This document shows, piece by piece, positions 26,923 to 36,552 of a stretch of 64,000 nt of DNA. Position 1 is the stretch's first letter. Every line of letters starts with the position of its first letter. Made by a program: the position numbers and the translations under genes. The stretch covers positions 1,302,001 through 1,366,000 of the forward strand of contig OZ250151.1 of assembly GCA_965237725.1 (NCBI GenBank), given 5' to 3'. Source of the stretch: G965237725 sp965237725. GTDB taxonomy: Bacteria > Pseudomonadota > Gammaproteobacteria > Arenicellales > Poriferihabitantaceae. Under the pieces are notes generated by a model. That model made no database searches and was not told the origin of the DNA. It saw only the letters and a list, made by a program, of their open reading frames with translations.

Positions 26923-28374
26923 ATGAATCTGCAATCACTCCATACCGCATTAGCACTACCAGAAATTTTCCTGGCTACCATGGCGTCGACCATCCTGGTG
27001 CTTGGGCTGTATCTCAATAAACAACGCAGTGAAAATATTTGTTACTGGTTAAGCATTGCAACTTTGCTGGGCACCGCGGCGTTGATCATGAAAGATTTTT
27101 CAACCGGGTCGGCGTTGGCATTTAACGGCCTGTTTGTAGACGACCCCATGTCGGATCTGATGAAGATCGGCATATGTTTGTTATCAGCAATGATCTTTGT
27201 GTATTCCAAAGAATACAATATTCAAAGAGGGATTTTTAAAAACGAATACTATGTGCTCGGTTTATTTTCAGTTAGCGGCATGATGGTAATGGCTTCAGCG
27301 AATCACCTGCTGACGCTTTATCTGGGGCTGGAACTAATGTCATTGTGTATGTATGCGATGATCGCATTTTATCGGGATGACAAACTCGCCGTGGAAGCGG
27401 CAATGAAATATTTTGTGCTCGGCGCATTGGCTTCAAGCATTCTGCTATACGGCATGTCTTTATTGTATGGGTTAACCGGGTCACTGGAGCTTGCCAGAAT
27501 CAGCGCTGCCCTCGCCAACGCTGACCAAAACAACCTGGCATTATCCCTGGCGGTGGTGTTTATTGTGGTCGCCCTGGCATTCAAACTGGGTGCGGTACCG
27601 TTTCATATGTGGGTACCCGATGTCTATCACGGCTCGCCCACCTCCACTACCGCATTTATTGGCGCTGCACCAAAGATTGCCGCCTTTGCCATGATCGCCC
27701 GACTACTGGTAGGGGGTCTGGAAGACATGCATGGCCAGTGGCAGCAGATGTTAATTATCCTGGCCCTGCTTTCCGTTGCTGTTGGCAACATCATTGCCAT
27801 AGCCCAGGACAATTTAAAACGAATGCTGGCCTATTCCACTATTTCACATATGGGCTTTTTCCTGTTTGGGATTTTGAGTGGCACCGCAGTGGGCTATAGC
27901 GCGTCCTTGTTTTATGTGCTGGTATACGCCACCATGAGTTGCGCGGCATTTGGTTTGATTTTGTATCTGTCGACCAAAGACTTTGAATCCGACCAGTTGA
28001 ATGATTTGAAAGGATTGAGCAAGCGCAGCCCGATTACTGCCCTGTTTATTCTTATTCTAATGTTCTCCATGGCAGGGGTTCCACCCACCGTGGGATTTTT
28101 CGCAAAACTCTCTGTCATTCAAGCACTGATATCTGCTGACCTGGTATGGGTCGCCATTGCCGCGGTGGTGCTGGCGGTGATCGGTGCTTATTATTACCTG
28201 CGCATCATCAAGCTGGTCTATTTTGACGCACCTGAAACCGAAACCCCTATCGCCGCTCAGACCACAACCAAAGTTGTACTCGGTTTCAATGTCCTTATTC
28301 TGGTTGCCATCCTGCCCTGGGTTGGAACGTTACTTTCACTTTGCCAGCAGGCTATAAACGCATTTAGCTATTAA
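26923..28374 (+). CDS. nuoN: NADH-quinone oxidoreductase subunit N (proton-pumping)
   Basis: 483 residues with about 14 helices. Signatures: LLTLYLGLELMSLCMYAMIA (helix-5 glutamate), LAFKLGAVPFHMWVPDVYHG and AYSTISHMGFFLFG. It is the last nuo gene; no intrinsic terminator is obvious in the 116 bases before ddl. The 64-base spacer from nuoM is filled by a tandem repeat, so ribosome supply depends on sequence inside or just after it; only weak purines (TTCAAG) precede the ATG. Confidence 0.96.
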   Translation: MNLQSLHTALALPEIFLATMASTILVLGLYLNKQRSENICYWLSIATLLGTAALIMKDFSTGSALAFNGLFVDDPMSDLMKIGICLLSAMIFVYSKEYNIQRGIFKNEYYVLGLFSVSGMMVMASANHLLTLYLGLELMSLCMYAMIAFYRDDKLAVEAAMKYFVLGALASSILLYGMSLLYGLTGSLELARISAALANADQNNLALSLAVVFIVVALAFKLGAVPFHMWVPDVYHGSPTSTTAFIGAAPKIAAFAMIARLLVGGLEDMHGQWQQMLIILALLSVAVGNIIAIAQDNLKRMLAYSTISHMGFFLFGILSGTAVGYSASLFYVLVYATMSCAAFGLILYLSTKDFESDQLNDLKGLSKRSPITALFILILMFSMAGVPPTVGFFAKLSVIQALISADLVWVAIAAVVLAVIGAYYYLRIIKLVYFDAPETETPIAAQTTTKVVLGFNVLILVAILPWVGTLLSLCQQAINAFSY

Positions 28375-28490
28375 TTTGCAACCCTCGTGATCGTTGGTGA
28401 ACACTGATTAACTGGTTCATTTTCAACGGGTTGTTTCCAGCGTAAAATCCCTGGACATTGCGGCAATACCTTATGAGAGCATAAATTTTA

Positions 28491-29627
28491 ATGACAAAAA
28501 CATTGAACCTGGGAATCCTGTTTGGTGGTCGCTCCTGCGAGCATGAGGTATCGGTTATATCATCAAAGTCCATCCTCAAAGCCCTGGATAGCAACAAATA
28601 CAACATTCATCTAATTGGCATCGACAAAGCCGGTTACTGGCATCTTGCCGATGACATCAATGCCATTGCAGCCTCCGGCTCAGTCGAAAAAATCCAGCAA
28701 TCCGGTACCCAGGCAGAGCCCACCGAAGTGTCAATGGGCCTGCACAATCGGGGCAATCTGGTGCCACGAAAGACTGATTCGTTGACAGCGGGGGCAGATT
28801 CAAATATCCCCGCACTGGATGTTATCTTTCCCGTACTCCACGGCACCTTCGGAGAAGATGGCACCGTACAAGGAGTATTAGAAATGGCTGGACTGCCCTA
28901 TGTGGGTTGCGGCGTCGCGGCTTCGGCCCTGGCCATGGACAAGGCCCTGGCTAAAAAGGTTTTTGAATCATCGGGCATTCCTCAGGCTGCTTACTCCGTG
29001 GTCACCGCATCGCAATGGACTCAAAACCCCGAAGAAACAGTTGAAAATATTGAAAAGGAGCTCGGCTATGCGGTTTTTGTAAAACCGGCAAACATGGGTT
29101 CCAGCGTCGGTGTCAGCAAGGCAAAAAATCAGCAGGGGCTGATCGACGCCATAAACACCGCCCTGAATTTTGATAACAAAATTGTGGTCGAACAGTCCAT
29201 GGAAAACTGTCATGAAATCGAGTGTGCCATCCTGGGTAATGAAAATCCCCAAGCCTCTGTTGTCGGTGAAATTGTTCCTGGGGCAGAGTTTTATAACTAT
29301 GAAACCAAATACATCGACGATAAATCACAACTGATTATTCCCGCTCCTCTGGATCAGAAAACCACAAAGCGGGTTCAGGAATTATCCATCGAAGCGTTTA
29401 AAGCAATCGATGGCAGGGGTTTGTCCCGAGTGGATTTTTTTGTGCATCGGGATACCAACGACGTTATTCTCAATGAAGTAAACACCCTTCCCGGTTTTAC
29501 CCCGATCAGCATGTACCCGCAGTTATGGGCAGCCAGTGGCATTTCCTATCCAGAATTAATCGATAATCTCATCGAACTCGCCATTGAACATCATCAATCC
29601 AAGCAGTCTCTAAAACGAGCATTTTAG
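28491..29627 (+). CDS. ddl: D-alanine--D-alanine ligase
   Basis: 378 residues, an ATP-grasp enzyme that makes the D-Ala-D-Ala dipeptide of peptidoglycan. N-terminal GILFGGRSCEHEVSVISS, substrate loop HGTFGEDGTVQGVLEMAGLP, ATP-binding FVKPANMGSSVGVSKA and metal-binding NEVNTLPGFTPISMYP are all present. It is of the longer Ddl form (about 60 residues more than DdlB). It lies outside the cell-division cluster, after nuoN and before a mobile-like repeat. Confidence 0.95.
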   Translation: MTKTLNLGILFGGRSCEHEVSVISSKSILKALDSNKYNIHLIGIDKAGYWHLADDINAIAASGSVEKIQQSGTQAEPTEVSMGLHNRGNLVPRKTDSLTAGADSNIPALDVIFPVLHGTFGEDGTVQGVLEMAGLPYVGCGVAASALAMDKALAKKVFESSGIPQAAYSVVTASQWTQNPEETVENIEKELGYAVFVKPANMGSSVGVSKAKNQQGLIDAINTALNFDNKIVVEQSMENCHEIECAILGNENPQASVVGEIVPGAEFYNYETKYIDDKSQLIIPAPLDQKTTKRVQELSIEAFKAIDGRGLSRVDFFVHRDTNDVILNEVNTLPGFTPISMYPQLWAASGISYPELIDNLIELAIEHHQSKQSLKRAF

Positions 29628-29681
29628 GTGATGGTGAATATCGTAGATTACGGCCAGCCTGGAAAAATCAGGTCGTAATAC

Positions 29682-29847
29682 TAGGGAGCCTCTGATTAAA
29701 ACTGGGCAGATCAAGTTGTGATTAAAAATGATCAAGTTCAAGGCGCGAAACGCACACAATAGCACGGCTATTACGAAGTTTTGTAACGCAGAAATTGATT
29801 ATTTTGAACTCAAATTGACTGTTCATGTTTTAATCAGAGGTTCCCTA
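29682..29847. mobile_element. Miniature inverted-repeat element, copy 1 (166 bases)
   Basis: Bounded by near-perfect inverted repeats: TAGGGAGCCTCTGATTAAAA at the left and the complement of TAGGGAACCTCTGATTAAAA at the right, about 21 bases each with one mismatch. The interior has no open frame and contains AATAGC-ACG-GCTATT, a small hairpin, and the block AAGGCGCGAAACGCACAC shared with copy 2. The element begins and ends with TA, which suggests a TA target as used by IS630/Tc1-type transposases. No transposase is in the window. Confidence 0.8.
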
Positions 29848-29915
29848 AGTATTCGAAATTCGGGATATTTCACCCAATCGGGTAAAATACCCCGCTTTAA
29901 TCTTTAGGAAATTCC

Positions 29916-31322
29916 GTGGAAATCAATAAGTCATTAGATGATGTCCTCCGAAGTCGTTCAAAAACCAGTGTAGTTTTGGACACCTATCTAAATCGATATC
30001 CGGATACCAAGTATCTGGATGTATTTTATTCTGACCTTTCCTGTGTTAATCGTGGCAAACGCTATCCCATCGACCAGGCGCCCAAGGTTTTCGACTCCGC
30101 GATGATGACGCCGGGCTCCTGTTTTTTGTTGGCGGTCACCGGCGAGTCAATGGACCCCGAAGGCATGGGCTTTTCAGACGGCGATCCCGATGAGCTGGGC
30201 TTCCCAATTCCCGGAACACTGGTGCCTTCGCCCTGGGCCCAGGTGCCTACCGGTCAGGTGATGTTAACCCTGCAAGGTCTGTCTGGGGATCCATACTATT
30301 ATGAACCCCGCAATGTATTGTTGCGGGTGCTCGACAAATTTTCTGAACTGGGTGTCCGGCCGGTGGTGGCGTTCGAACTGGAATTCTATTTACTCGATCT
30401 GGAGCGAGATGATACCGGAAACCTGGTTCCGCCATGCTCACCACTTACCGGGCAACGAACCGATGCCACACAGGTTTACAGTATGAACGACGTTGAGGAT
30501 TTTAGCCGTTATCTGGATGAAGTCACCTCAACCTGCGCCATGCAGGGTGTGATCACAGGGGCCATATCCGGTGAATATTCCCCGGGACAGTTCGAGATTA
30601 ATTTACAACACAGCGATGATCCGGTTGTTGCCGCGGACCATTGCGTGATGTTTCGCCGCGCTGTTCAGGGCATCGCCCGTAAACACGGGTTTCATGCCAC
30701 ATTTATGGCCAAACCCTATGCAAAAAATTCTGGTAGCGGTCTTCATCTCCATGTCAGTCTGATTGATGAATCGGGAACAAATGTTTTTGATGGTGATGGC
30801 GAGTATGGAACGCCGGCATGCGGTACTGAATTGTTATTCCATGGCATTGGTGGCCTTAAAAATACTATGGCAGATTCCATGGCAGTATTTGCGCCAAATA
30901 CCAATTCCTACCACCGTTTCGTTCCGAATATTTATGTGCCAGTAACCCCCAGCTGGGCATATGAGAATCGCAGCGTTGCCATGCGAATTCCCAAGAGCCC
31001 AGGTATTGCACGACGCATTGAGCACCGCGTTGCCGGGGCCGACGCCAACCCCTATCTAACCCTCGCCGCCATTCTCGCAGGCATCCACCATGGTATTACG
31101 CATAAAGTTGAACCCGGTGAAGCGGCCATTGGCAATGCCGGTGAAGCGGCCGACCCCGACTTGCCATTGAAGGCGGATGCTGCGTTTCAACGCTGCCGAC
31201 AAAGCAATATTCTACGATCGTATTTTGGTGAAAAATATATTGACGCCTATACCAGTTGCAAGTTGAATGAGTATCAAGCCTTTGTGGATTCTGGCAATGA
31301 TGAAACCAAATGGTATTTGTAG
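29916..31322 (+). CDS. Glutamine-synthetase-family ligase (PuuA/GmaS-like)
   Basis: 468 residues. The catalytic glutamate motifs are FELEFYLLDLE, SPGQFEINLQHSDD and GSGLHLHVSL; the glutamate-binding NSYHRFVPNIYVP and arginine-rich NRSVAMRIP and IEHRVAGADANPYL follow. It belongs to the branch that joins glutamate to amines rather than ammonia, such as gamma-glutamylputrescine synthetase (PuuA) and gamma-glutamylmethylamide synthetase (GmaS). Placement 21 bases before a TMADH/DMADH-like flavoprotein favours a small alkylamine, possibly methylamine, as partner. That substrate is inferred. The adenylylation loop of classic GlnA is not apparent. Confidence 0.8.
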   Translation: MEINKSLDDVLRSRSKTSVVLDTYLNRYPDTKYLDVFYSDLSCVNRGKRYPIDQAPKVFDSAMMTPGSCFLLAVTGESMDPEGMGFSDGDPDELGFPIPGTLVPSPWAQVPTGQVMLTLQGLSGDPYYYEPRNVLLRVLDKFSELGVRPVVAFELEFYLLDLERDDTGNLVPPCSPLTGQRTDATQVYSMNDVEDFSRYLDEVTSTCAMQGVITGAISGEYSPGQFEINLQHSDDPVVAADHCVMFRRAVQGIARKHGFHATFMAKPYAKNSGSGLHLHVSLIDESGTNVFDGDGEYGTPACGTELLFHGIGGLKNTMADSMAVFAPNTNSYHRFVPNIYVPVTPSWAYENRSVAMRIPKSPGIARRIEHRVAGADANPYLTLAAILAGIHHGITHKVEPGEAAIGNAGEAADPDLPLKADAAFQRCRQSNILRSYFGEKYIDAYTSCKLNEYQAFVDSGNDETKWYL

Positions 31323-31343
31323 TTTCGTTAAATAAATTTCCCA

Positions 31344-33413
31344 ATGAGAGACCCCCGATACGATATCTTGTTTGAACCGATCCAGATCGGGCCGGTAACC
31401 GCGAAAAATCGATTTTACCAGGTTCCCCATTGCAACGGCCTCGCCCATGTTTTTCCAAAAGGTGAAGCGGCCCTGCGTGGCATGAAAGCTGAAGGTGGCT
31501 GGGCGGTAGTTTCCAATCAGGAAACCGATATTCACCCCCATTCAGATGCGTCGCCTTTCGTAGAGGGTCGGATGTGGGACAAAGGTGATATGAAACGCCT
31601 GGCCCTGAGTGTGGATGCCATCCACCAGCACGACGCACTGGCCGCGATTGAAATTGGATTCTATGGTCACTCAGCCCACAATGGTTATAGTCGCCTGCCG
31701 GCAATGGCGGTGTCGGATATGATTATCGATAGCATCGATCCACAACAGTCCTATGCCATGGGTAAAAAGGACATTGCCAATGTGCGGCGCTGGTATCGAA
31801 ATGCAGCGTTACGTACCAAGGAGCTGGGTTACGACATTGTTTATGTTTATGCCGGCCACGATCTGGCTATTCCGTTTCACTTTCTTTCCCCTAAATACAA
31901 CAGACGCACCGATGAATATGGCGGCAGCCTTGAAAACCGTGTGCGGTTTTTGAGGGAGTTGCTCGAGGATACCAAAGAAGCCGTTGGTGACACCTGCGGC
32001 ATTGCCTTGCGCTTTTCCGTGGATGAGGTTTTGGGAGAAGACGGTCTGGTTTCGGACACCGAAGGTCGCGAGGTGGTTGAGATGCTGGCAGAATACCCTG
32101 ATCTGTGGGACGTTAATATCGCCGCCTGGCTTAATGATTCACAAACTTCGCGATTTGCAGAAGAAGGCTATCAGGAAAAATATACTGCTTTTGTGAAACA
32201 GGTCACCAGCAAACCCGTGGTCGGTGTAGGACGATTTACTTCACCCGATGCCATGGTCTCGCAAATTAAACGTGGCGTGCTCGACATCATCGGCGCAGCG
32301 CGTCCGTCAATTGCCGATCCGTTTTTGCCGAAGAAAATCGAACAGGGCCGAGTGGATGATATTCGGGAATGTATCGGCTGTAATATTTGTGTGGCAAGTG
32401 ATAACACCATGATCCCGATCCGTTGTACTCAGAACCCAACCATGGGAGAAGAATATCGCCGGTCATGGCATCCGGAAACCATGAATAAACAATCCTCCAA
32501 AGATTCTATTTTGATTGTGGGTGCCGGCCCCTGTGGACTCGAGGCGGCCTTGTCTCTGGGCAGGCGGGGATATAACGTTACCGTGGCCGATGCCAGCGAT
32601 GCAGCGGGTGGTCGGGTAGTACGAGAAAGCAAATTACCTGGATTGTCTGCGTGGAAACGGGTTGTTGATTATCGACTGGGACAAATCGAAAAACTGGATA
32701 ATGTTCAGGTATTCCAGCAAAGTGAATTGGACAAACAGCAGGTTCTCGAGTTTGCGGGCGAACTCAATACCCAACATGTTGTTATCGCAACGGGTTCAAA
32801 ATGGGTTTACGACGGGGTCGGCCGCAGTCACTATAAATCAATCCCCGAAGATAACAGCGTAGAAATCTTAACCCCCGACGATGTCATGGCAGGCTGCGAT
32901 CTTTCGGGAAACGTCCTGGTTTACGATGATGATCACTATTATATGGGTAGTGTAGTCGCCGAAGCCGCAAGGGCCACGGGTGCCAAGGTAACTCTGGTCA
33001 CGCCGGAGTCCACGGTTTCATCCTGGACCCGATTTACCCTGGAACAAAGTTTCATCGAAAAACAACTCTACGATTCTGGTATTGAGATTATAGAAAAACA
33101 CCTGATTTCACATATTAAATCTGGCGAGGTCATTGTTGAACATATTGCCAGCGGGAAATCCCGTACACTACCCATAGATCAAATCATCATGGTCACAGCT
33201 CGTCGGGCGAAGGATCAATTGTTTTTCGAACTCGAGTCAGATCAAAAAGGACAGGATGACGCCGGAATCAAATCCCTAACCCGGATTGGCGATTGTTTGT
33301 CTCCAGCCACAATTGCAGCGGCGGTCTACGAGGGCCATCGCTTTGCCCGGGAGTTTGATGAAAACGTGGATATCGACCATGTTCCGTTTAAACGGGAGTA
33401 CGTGGAAATCTAA
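31344..33413 (+). CDS. TMADH/DMADH-like iron-sulfur flavoprotein (N-demethylase)
   Basis: 689 residues, slightly shorter than trimethylamine dehydrogenase. Residues 1-345 form an FMN-binding barrel. YQVPHCNG puts a cysteine at residue 30, where TMADH carries its cysteinyl-FMN. A [4Fe-4S] motif CIGCNIC plus a cysteine 12 positions on lies near residues 347-365. The FAD/ADP-binding-like half starts ILIVGAGPCGLEAAL. The Tyr and His of the active site are kept in VYVYAGHD, and the tryptophan and aspartate in AAWLND. By alignment from memory, two of three aromatic residues that hold trimethylammonium in TMADH are not kept. The substrate is probably another N-methylated amine or betaine derivative. 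It likely shares an operon with the GS-like gene. Confidence 0.85.
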   Translation: MRDPRYDILFEPIQIGPVTAKNRFYQVPHCNGLAHVFPKGEAALRGMKAEGGWAVVSNQETDIHPHSDASPFVEGRMWDKGDMKRLALSVDAIHQHDALAAIEIGFYGHSAHNGYSRLPAMAVSDMIIDSIDPQQSYAMGKKDIANVRRWYRNAALRTKELGYDIVYVYAGHDLAIPFHFLSPKYNRRTDEYGGSLENRVRFLRELLEDTKEAVGDTCGIALRFSVDEVLGEDGLVSDTEGREVVEMLAEYPDLWDVNIAAWLNDSQTSRFAEEGYQEKYTAFVKQVTSKPVVGVGRFTSPDAMVSQIKRGVLDIIGAARPSIADPFLPKKIEQGRVDDIRECIGCNICVASDNTMIPIRCTQNPTMGEEYRRSWHPETMNKQSSKDSILIVGAGPCGLEAALSLGRRGYNVTVADASDAAGGRVVRESKLPGLSAWKRVVDYRLGQIEKLDNVQVFQQSELDKQQVLEFAGELNTQHVVIATGSKWVYDGVGRSHYKSIPEDNSVEILTPDDVMAGCDLSGNVLVYDDDHYYMGSVVAEAARATGAKVTLVTPESTVSSWTRFTLEQSFIEKQLYDSGIEIIEKHLISHIKSGEVIVEHIASGKSRTLPIDQIIMVTARRAKDQLFFELESDQKGQDDAGIKSLTRIGDCLSPATIAAAVYEGHRFAREFDENVDIDHVPFKREYVEI

Positions 33414-33470
33414 AAACCCTGGTTATATCATTAACAAAATAATGGAATACCCCGGGGTAGAACCTGCAAA

Positions 33471-34064
33471 ATGCTCGAAAAAATCGTTTACCTTCTGTTA
33501 GCCGCATTTCCGTTAATGGGCAGTCCAGGGCCGGCGACATTGAGCCTCGCTGCCATTGGTGCCAGCTTTGGCAAACGGGCGGGAGTGAATTATCTGCTAG
33601 GCATCATTCTTGGAACATTCGGTGTGCTCGCTCTGATCGCCACAGGGATAACTGGTTTGGTGGTTGCTGTTCCTGGGATCAAAACGACGATTACTATTCT
33701 GGCGGCAACCTACATCCTTTACCTTGCCTGGAGAATAGCGACATCGGGACCGGTATCTGAAAAATCTGCAGATGCTAAGCCACCCTCATTTCCAGGTGGG
33801 TTTTTTCTCGCTATTGCCAATCCCAAAGCATTTGCGGCAATCGGTGCAGTTTATACGGGAAGTACAATAATTCCTGATCAAATTTGGCTGGACAGCGGGA
33901 TAAAGATGCTTACGCTGACCATGGTCATTATTATTGTCAATACCGCCTGGTTGATTTTTGGTTCCTTGGTTTCTGGGTTTCTTCGCGATCCACGAAAGAG
34001 TCGAATTGCAAACATTGTTTTTGCCATATTGCTGGTTGCATCTGTGGTACTGGCATTGATTTAG
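33471..34064 (+). CDS. LysE/RhtB-family amino-acid exporter
   Basis: 197 residues with six hydrophobic segments. The family start is visible in FPLMGSPGPATLSLAAIGASFGKRAG, where the glycine-proline-x-proline pattern is typical. The NPKAFAAIGAVY segment near residue 115 matches the conserved NPKA motif. Members export amino acids or related amines. Its position 57 bases after the TMADH-like gene, in the same direction, suggests efflux of a product or of excess substrate, but this is inferred. Confidence 0.85.
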   Translation: MLEKIVYLLLAAFPLMGSPGPATLSLAAIGASFGKRAGVNYLLGIILGTFGVLALIATGITGLVVAVPGIKTTITILAATYILYLAWRIATSGPVSEKSADAKPPSFPGGFFLAIANPKAFAAIGAVYTGSTIIPDQIWLDSGIKMLTLTMVIIIVNTAWLIFGSLVSGFLRDPRKSRIANIVFAILLVASVVLALI

Positions 34065-34235
34065 ATTCCACCTGAGAGTTCTCCAACCCAATCCAAGTTG
34101 ACAATAAACCTGCTGTTGTTGCATTATCGATGTTATGGGGTTGCGATCACCTCGTGAGGCGCCAGCTCAAGTTTCGCATCCAACGCTAACGCTTGTTAAT
34201 TAGCCTTTATTTAACTTGAATAAGGAGGATGCATC

Positions 34236-35051
34236 TTGCCATCACCAGCTGAAATTACCGTTACACAACTCGCCCGTCTCATAGGCACCCCTGAATCTCC
34301 AGTTATTGTCGATGTACGCATCGATCAGGACTTTGACGACGACCCCCAATTTATCCCAACTGCGTTTCGCCATGAATTTAACGACGTAGAAACATTGGCT
34401 CCAAATCTGACCAATAGGCCTGTTGTGATCTATTGCCAGAAAGGCAAAAAGATTAGTCAAGGTGCCGCAGCGCTATTGCGGGATCGTGGTATCCAAACCG
34501 AAATTCTAGTTGGCGGCCACTTCGGTTGGCGCGATGCAGGTCAACCCCTGGTGCCAGCGGAAAAACTGCCACCAGTAAATTCTCAGAATCGGACGGTTTG
34601 GGTTACACGACATCGTCCAAAAATTGATCGTATCGCCTGCCCCTGGTTAATACGACGCTTCATAGACCCCCATGCCCAGTTTCTTTTTGTCTCACCTTCA
34701 GAAGTAATGGATGTAGCGGAAAAATTTAATGCCACACCATTTGAAGTTGAAGGTGTGTTCTGGACCCATCGCGGGGACCAATGCACCTTCGATACCATGA
34801 TCGAAGAATTTGATCTCAAAACCGAACCGCTGTTACACCTTGCCACCATAGTTCGTGGAGCAGACACTGATCGCCACGAGCTTGCGCCTCAGTCCGCTGG
34901 CTTACTCGCCGCATCTCTGGGCTTGTCCCGAATGTATCGGGATGATTTGGTCCAACTGAATGAAAGCATGGTGATATACGACGCCTTCTATCGTTGGTGC
35001 CGCGACGCTACCGACGAGGGACACGACTGGCCCGCTAAAACTACGGCATAG
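34236..35051 (+). CDS. chrB: ChrB-like chromate resistance protein with N-terminal rhodanese domain
   Basis: 271 residues. Residues 1-108 form a rhodanese-like domain with the candidate cysteine in VVIYCQKGKK near residue 67. Residues about 120-265 form the ChrB C-terminal domain, with RPKIDRIACPWLIRRFIDP and HRGDQCTFDTMIEEF. ChrB proteins regulate or aid chromate resistance; the rhodanese fusion is known in part of the family. The start is TTG at 34236 with a strong AAGGAGG seven bases upstream. It precedes chrA by four bases. Confidence 0.85.
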   Translation: MPSPAEITVTQLARLIGTPESPVIVDVRIDQDFDDDPQFIPTAFRHEFNDVETLAPNLTNRPVVIYCQKGKKISQGAAALLRDRGIQTEILVGGHFGWRDAGQPLVPAEKLPPVNSQNRTVWVTRHRPKIDRIACPWLIRRFIDPHAQFLFVSPSEVMDVAEKFNATPFEVEGVFWTHRGDQCTFDTMIEEFDLKTEPLLHLATIVRGADTDRHELAPQSAGLLAASLGLSRMYRDDLVQLNESMVIYDAFYRWCRDATDEGHDWPAKTTA

Positions 35052-35055
35052 ATAA

Positions 35056-36384
35056 ATGACTGATATTTCAACTACGACGGACCGTGAAGGTCCGTCGAGC
35101 GTCCAGTCCAGTCCTTCTCTTGGTGATGCGACGCGGATCTGGGCAAAAATTGGCATTCTGTCCTTTGGTGGTCCCGCGGCTCAAATCGCCCTGATGCACC
35201 GTATTCTGGTGGATCAGAAATGCTGGCTTAGTGAAAAGATGTATCTCAACGCCTTGAGTTTCTGTATGTTGCTACCCGGCCCCGAAGCCATGCAACTGGC
35301 CACCTATGCCGGCTGGCGATTACATGGCACTCTCGGCGGCCTCATCGCCGGATTATTATTTGTTCTCCCGGGGGCCATGATTGTTTTGGCCCTGGCCATG
35401 ACCTACGCCCTGTTAGGGGATGTGCCTTTAATCAATGCCCTGTTTCTGGGTATTAAGGCGACGGTATTAATCATCGTGCTGGAGGCATTGCTGCGGGTGG
35501 CCAAACGCGCATTGAATGGCCGCCTTTACTGGTCCATCGCTGGCCTGGCATTCGTCGGAATTTTCTTTGTCTCACTGCCTTATCCCCTCATCGTACTGTG
35601 CGCGGCATTGGTCGGTTTTATCTTTGGCAAAAGATCTTCGGATAGCGCAGAAGAATCCAGCGCAATAATCGATCATGCTGACCGATCGTGGCTGCAATTG
35701 GTGCGCACCGTTGTGATCTGGCTTGGTATCTGGATATTGCCATTGCTCGCCATCGATTATTTATTCGAGCATAAAATACTGTTTGAAATTGGCGTGTTCT
35801 TTTCTCGACTGGCGGTGGTTACCTTTGGCGGTGCTTACGCAGTACTGGCTTATATGGGTCAGGAAGTAGTGAGTCAGTTTGGCTGGTTAAGCGCCGGTGA
35901 AATGATGGACGGTCTCGGCCTCGCAGAAACCACCCCAGGCCCGCTTATTTTGGTCACCGAATTTGTTGGCTTCATAGCCGCATTTCGCGACGGCGGAATG
36001 GCCCTTGGTCTCGCCGCTGCAGGGATTACCCTTTGGACCACTTTTGTTCCCTGCTTCTTGTGGATTTTCGCCGGTGCGCCTCACATCGAATGGATTTGTA
36101 ATCAACCGCGACTAAAAGGCGCCCTAACCGGAATTTCCGCTGCTGTAGTTGGGGTCATCCTCAATCTTTCGATCTGGTTTGCATTGCATGTCTTGTTCGG
36201 CTCGGTGTCACTCGAACGATACGGTATTTTTACCCTGTGGCAACCTGAATTGGCAAGCGTTGACTGGTTGGTTGTATTATTAACCATGGTTTGTGCGGGG
36301 ATGATATTTAAACTGCACTGGGGAATTATCCGGGTACTTTTAATTTCTGCGGCTTTAGGTGCAGGACTAAGTTTTGTAATCTGA
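35056..36384 (+). CDS. chrA: Chromate efflux transporter ChrA
   Basis: 442 residues with two related CHR halves. The first begins ILSFGGPAAQIALMHRILV, and the second VVTFGGAYAVLAYMGQEVV; each is followed by a PGP-containing loop (LLPGPEAMQLATYAGW and TTPGPLILVTEFVGF). About ten to twelve helices. It expels chromate using the proton gradient. It follows chrB directly, forming a two-gene resistance unit. Confidence 0.93.
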   Translation: MTDISTTTDREGPSSVQSSPSLGDATRIWAKIGILSFGGPAAQIALMHRILVDQKCWLSEKMYLNALSFCMLLPGPEAMQLATYAGWRLHGTLGGLIAGLLFVLPGAMIVLALAMTYALLGDVPLINALFLGIKATVLIIVLEALLRVAKRALNGRLYWSIAGLAFVGIFFVSLPYPLIVLCAALVGFIFGKRSSDSAEESSAIIDHADRSWLQLVRTVVIWLGIWILPLLAIDYLFEHKILFEIGVFFSRLAVVTFGGAYAVLAYMGQEVVSQFGWLSAGEMMDGLGLAETTPGPLILVTEFVGFIAAFRDGGMALGLAAAGITLWTTFVPCFLWIFAGAPHIEWICNQPRLKGALTGISAAVVGVILNLSIWFALHVLFGSVSLERYGIFTLWQPELASVDWLVVLLTMVCAGMIFKLHWGIIRVLLISAALGAGLSFVI

Positions 36385-36453
36385 TCCCCGGATTATCGCC
36401 CCTGACCCTCCATAAGCCGATACGAAAACCTGAGATAATCAGGCTAAACCAAA

Positions 36454-36516
36454 ATGACCATGCTTAGTCTTTCCGAATATATTGCGGCTTCTGGACTCAG
36501 TATATTTTGTAGATAA
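36454..36516 (+). pseudogene. Truncated leader and start of an EamA-type gene
   Basis: A 20-codon frame starting MTMLSLSEYIAAS resembles the first residues of the intact EamA exporter at 37564 (MTTLNLSEHITPS), and the preceding GGCTAAACCAAA is identical. Similarity at DNA level covers about 55 bases at roughly 70 percent. It stops at a TAA after residue 20. It is best read as the remnant of a duplicated gene start. Confidence 0.6.
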
Positions 36517-36552
36517 TCGGGTTAATTGTTACTTTAAACAAATACGCATGAA

